A stretch of 64,000 nt of DNA from positions 181,003 through 245,002 of the forward strand of contig JAJEGH010000028.1 in the NCBI GenBank assembly GCA_022819985.1, read 5' to 3'. The number at the start of each line of letters is the position of its first letter. Position 1 is the stretch's first letter. The DNA is from Alphaproteobacteria bacterium. Lineage in GTDB: Bacteria > Pseudomonadota > Alphaproteobacteria > Bin65. The notes under the pieces are model-generated. The model ran no database searches and was not told the origin of the DNA. It saw nothing but the letters and a program-made list of their open reading frames with translations. The position numbers and the translations under genes are program-made. Positions 61,587 to 64,000 of this stretch are shown in pieces.

Positions 61587-62179
61587 TGACAGCCATGTAC
61601 ATGGGCGATCAGCTTGGCTTCGCCCTCTACTGGTTGGCGCAGAATCCCGAGCTGTACGAGCGAGTCACGGCTGAAGCGGACGCGCTGTGGGCGGAGGGCG
61701 ATCCCAGCGAGGATGACTTCAGTCGAGACCGGATCGACGTGACCCACCGTGTGCTGATGGAGGCTCTGCGGATGTCGCCGATCGTGCCCATGTCAATGCG
61801 CACGGTGATGAACACCTGTGTGGTGGAGGGTTTCGAATTGCCGGTTGGGGCGCAGATCGTGATTGCGCAGACGGCGACGCACTACTCAGAAGAGGCGTTT
61901 CCCGATCCGTGGACGTTCGACATCGACCGCTACGTGCCCCCGCGAAACGAGCACAAGAGCAGAGGCTACGCGCCCTTCGGGCTGGGCACGCACTCATGTC
62001 TCGGGAGCCGTTGGGCCGACTTGCACATAGTGATCAACCTGCTGATGCTCACGCATTACTTCAAGATCGAGCTGGCCCGCCCCTACAAGCGGTTGCCGAT
62101 GGATCCGTTGCCCTCACAGTCGCCCAGCAACAAGCTCAAGATCAGGCTCGCTGAGCAGCGGCACGAAATTCGAACCTGA
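61583..62179 (+). CDS. Cytochrome P450 C-terminal part
   Basis: This frame continues the same P450: MGDQLGFALYWLAQNPELYE (I helix), MEALRMSPIVP (ExxR), FPDPWTFDIDRYVPP and the haem loop FGLGTHSCLGSRWADL with the Cys ligand. Read with the preceding frame and one extra G in the GGGG run at 61574-61577, it becomes a full fusion of about 680 residues. Alternatives are a sequence error in a homopolymer, a true frameshift, or programmed -1 shifting. The P450 is otherwise intact and conserved. Confidence 0.8.
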   Translation: MMTAMYMGDQLGFALYWLAQNPELYERVTAEADALWAEGDPSEDDFSRDRIDVTHRVLMEALRMSPIVPMSMRTVMNTCVVEGFELPVGAQIVIAQTATHYSEEAFPDPWTFDIDRYVPPRNEHKSRGYAPFGLGTHSCLGSRWADLHIVINLLMLTHYFKIELARPYKRLPMDPLPSQSPSNKLKIRLAEQRHEIRT

Positions 62180-62242
62180 GTTCGTTGCTCCTGCTCCTCC
62201 AGCGCCGGTCTGGACTGTGGTTCGGGAATTGAGGTTTTTGCA

Positions 62243-63271
62243 ATGAAATCATCTGGCGGCGGACGACCTCGCACCGTGCGGGTGATCACGGGAGCAAGCG
62301 GGCACATCGGCGGGGTCCTCGCGCGGGCCCTGGCCGAACGGCACGGGCCCCGTCAAGTCCGCGCGATCTACCGGAAGCGTCGAGGCACGGCTGCGGACCT
62401 GGATATCGCATGGGTAAATGGCGACATCCTGAACAGGGAATCGCTGATCGCCGCTTTCAAGGGCGCCGAGACCGTGTTTCACTTGGCCGCGCTGGTCTCC
62501 ATCGATTCCGTCAGGGCGCAGGAACTCCATCGCACGAATGTCATGGGCACACGCAACGTCGTGGAGGCGGCGCTTGAATGCGGTGTACGGCGCTTGGTTC
62601 ACGTTTCCTCGATCCACGCCTTCGACCAACACCCGCTGGACGAAGTTCTCGATGAGCGCCGCGGTCCTGCGGATGGACCCCACCACGGTCCGTACGACCG
62701 TTCGAAAGCCGCCGGCGAAGTGGAGGTCCGTCGCGGCATCGACCACGGCCTCGATGCCGTGATCGTGAATCCAACCAGCGTAATCGGACCCTACGACGGC
62801 AGGCCCTCACTTATGGGGCAGGTCTTTCTCGATCTCTACCGCAGGCGAATTCCCGCGCTGATCGCGGGCGGTTACGACTGGGTCGACGTGCGCGACGTCG
62901 TATCTGCCGTGATGGCCGCCGAGACACAAGCGAGATGTGGCGAGAACTACCTCGTCTCGGGTCAATGGAACACGATGCGCAAATTTGCCCAGCTCTCCCA
63001 GCAGGCGACCGGTGTAGCCGTACCCCGTCTCCAGTTCCCGGTATTCGTCGCCCGGTTATGGGCACCCTGTCAGGTCTTCCTGGATCGATCTCGCGGTCGT
63101 CGGCCGCTCTACACGCCAACTGCCGTTCGCGTCATGGCCGAAGGCAATCGGCAGATATCCAGCGCCAAGGCGCAGGCGCAACTCGGGTTCCTCCCGCGCC
63201 CTCTCGCGGAATCGGTCAACGACACGTATCGCTGGTTCGACGAACACGGCATGCTGGATGCAAGGGCATGA
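62243..63271 (+). CDS. NAD(P)-dependent SDR epimerase/dehydratase, 3-beta-HSD/DFR-like
   Basis: An extended short-chain dehydrogenase of 342 residues. VRVITGASGHIGGVLARAL is the nucleotide loop, GAETVFHLAALVSID and the catalytic HGPYDRSKAAGE (Tyr-x-x-x-Lys) follow. VNPTSVIGPYD is typical of dihydroflavonol reductase and 3-beta-hydroxysteroid dehydrogenase-like enzymes. Located 63 bases after the P450 and 1 base before a steroid reductase homologue, so sterol or steroid oxidation is inferred. Confidence 0.82.
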   Translation: MKSSGGGRPRTVRVITGASGHIGGVLARALAERHGPRQVRAIYRKRRGTAADLDIAWVNGDILNRESLIAAFKGAETVFHLAALVSIDSVRAQELHRTNVMGTRNVVEAALECGVRRLVHVSSIHAFDQHPLDEVLDERRGPADGPHHGPYDRSKAAGEVEVRRGIDHGLDAVIVNPTSVIGPYDGRPSLMGQVFLDLYRRRIPALIAGGYDWVDVRDVVSAVMAAETQARCGENYLVSGQWNTMRKFAQLSQQATGVAVPRLQFPVFVARLWAPCQVFLDRSRGRRPLYTPTAVRVMAEGNRQISSAKAQAQLGFLPRPLAESVNDTYRWFDEHGMLDARA

Positions 63272-63272
63272 G

Positions 63273-64000
63273 ATGACAGAGGAACGACTGCACGAGATGC
63301 TGGTATGGGCTGTCCTCGTGACGGCGGTCCTGACGTTCCCATACCTGCTCCGCAGAACCGCGCCCTATGGGCGTCACTATGCTGGCGCAGGCTGGGGACC
63401 CCACCTTTCCGCCAGGCTCGCCTGGATCATCATGGAACTTCCGGCGCCCTTGCTCTTCCTCGTTGTCTTTCTCAACGGCAAGCACGCGTCCCAAGTCGTG
63501 CCGTTGGTGTTTCTGGTCATGTGGCAGGGCCACTACCTGAACCGTACGTTCATCTATCCGTTTCGCGTCAAGGGACGCGACCGGAAGACGCCCCTCCTGC
63601 TGGTTGCGTCCGGCTTTTTCTTCAATGCCGTCAACGCGTACATCAATGCCCGCTTCATCTCGGAATTCGGCGAGTATGCCATTGAATGGCTTGCCGAACC
63701 CTGCTTCCTGATCGGCGTCGGGATTTTCTTCGCAGGGCTCGCGCTCAATCTCCATTCCGACAACACCCTCATGTCCCTGCGCCGGCCCGGCGAGACAGGA
63801 TATGCTATACCGCAAGGGGGCGGGTTCCGGTTCGTCTCGTGCCCGAACTACCTCGGAGAAATCCTCGAATGGCTGGGCTGGGCGGTCGCGACCTGGTCGT
63901 CGTGCGGCCTAGCGTTCATGCTGTTCACCGTCGCCAATCTCGCTCCGAGAGCGCGGAGCAACCATCGGTGGTATCTGGATAAATTCAGCGATTATCCGGA
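63273..64000 (+). CDS. 3-oxo-5-alpha-steroid 4-dehydrogenase family protein, 3' end outside window
   Basis: ATG 63273 starts one base after the SDR stop, and the frame is open to the window end (242 residues). About five TM helices are visible. The C-terminal block VSCPNYLGEILEWLGWAVATW and NHRWYLDKFSDYP is the conserved NADPH-binding end of steroid 5-alpha-reductases. Only about 10-15 residues should be missing. Together with the SDR and P450 it suggests a pathway that acts on a steroid-like ring. Confidence 0.85.
   Translation, partial: MTEERLHEMLVWAVLVTAVLTFPYLLRRTAPYGRHYAGAGWGPHLSARLAWIIMELPAPLLFLVVFLNGKHASQVVPLVFLVMWQGHYLNRTFIYPFRVKGRDRKTPLLLVASGFFFNAVNAYINARFISEFGEYAIEWLAEPCFLIGVGIFFAGLALNLHSDNTLMSLRRPGETGYAIPQGGGFRFVSCPNYLGEILEWLGWAVATWSSCGLAFMLFTVANLAPRARSNHRWYLDKFSDYP

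Overview
The window looks like the chromosome of a GC-rich alphaproteobacterium, most likely a Rhodospirillales-like and possibly marine or host-associated lineage. The best evidence is the minus-strand block at about 27.1-33.9 kb (murA, DUF2948, short-form hisG, hisD, UPF0262, low-molecular-weight phosphatase, infA, maf, yacG, tRNA-Phe), a typical alphaproteobacterial gene order. Tripartite uptake systems, Rieske oxygenases, CoA ligases and a sulfatase point to an oligotrophic scavenger of organic acids, aromatics and sulfated compounds. Taxon is an inference from gene content only.

Layout. 0-5.2 kb: an inactive-looking S1C/PDZ protein, a Cache protein, an HpnG-like nucleosidase, DUF1244 and a DUF3604 metallohydrolase. 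5.3-9.2 kb: a TctC-TctB-TctA uptake system closed by a GntR/UTRA regulator, with an 18-bp palindrome in the divergent promoter. 9.2-18.7 kb: an FGE-fold protein, an MFS carrier, a large bifunctional penicillin-binding protein, and a thiolase/CoA-ligase pair. 18.7-21.2 kb: a foreign NYN-domain gene and a macrodomain gene. 21.3-26.7 kb: Rieske oxygenase, VOC protein, LpxL-like acyltransferase, CoA ligase and enoyl-CoA hydratase. 27-36.2 kb: the core block, tRNA-Thr, a DedA protein and a second enoyl-CoA hydratase. 36.2-39.9 kb: a foreign single-gene restriction-modification enzyme. 40.2-47.5 kb: MarR, Rieske oxygenase, a nucleotidyltransferase/HEPN pair, a TAXI-TRAP transporter and a sulfatase. 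47.6-57 kb: a Fic protein with tandem operators, AcuI, DUF898, M48 peptidase, cupin, amidase, a CMD/AhpD-like candidate selenoprotein and a GYD protein. 57-64 kb: an MMPL exporter, then an A+T-richer cluster with a GPP34-P450 fusion, an SDR and a steroid 5-alpha-reductase homologue, cut by the window end.

Three results stand out. (1) The CMD/AhpD-like gene at 55431-56558 has an in-frame TGA exactly at the second cysteine of its CxxC motif, followed by a bacterial SECIS-like hairpin at the right distance. (2) Three defence or toxin-antitoxin modules (NYN protein, type IIG R-M enzyme, MNT/HEPN pair) each lie between direct repeats. In two of them the repeat is the 3' end of the neighbouring host gene (97% and 99% identical) and no recombinase is present. 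This suggests a shared mode of insertion that keeps the host gene intact. (3) The last 4 kb hold a putative sterol/steroid-modifying cluster with a GPP34-P450 fusion that is broken, or recoded, by a -1 shift in a G run.
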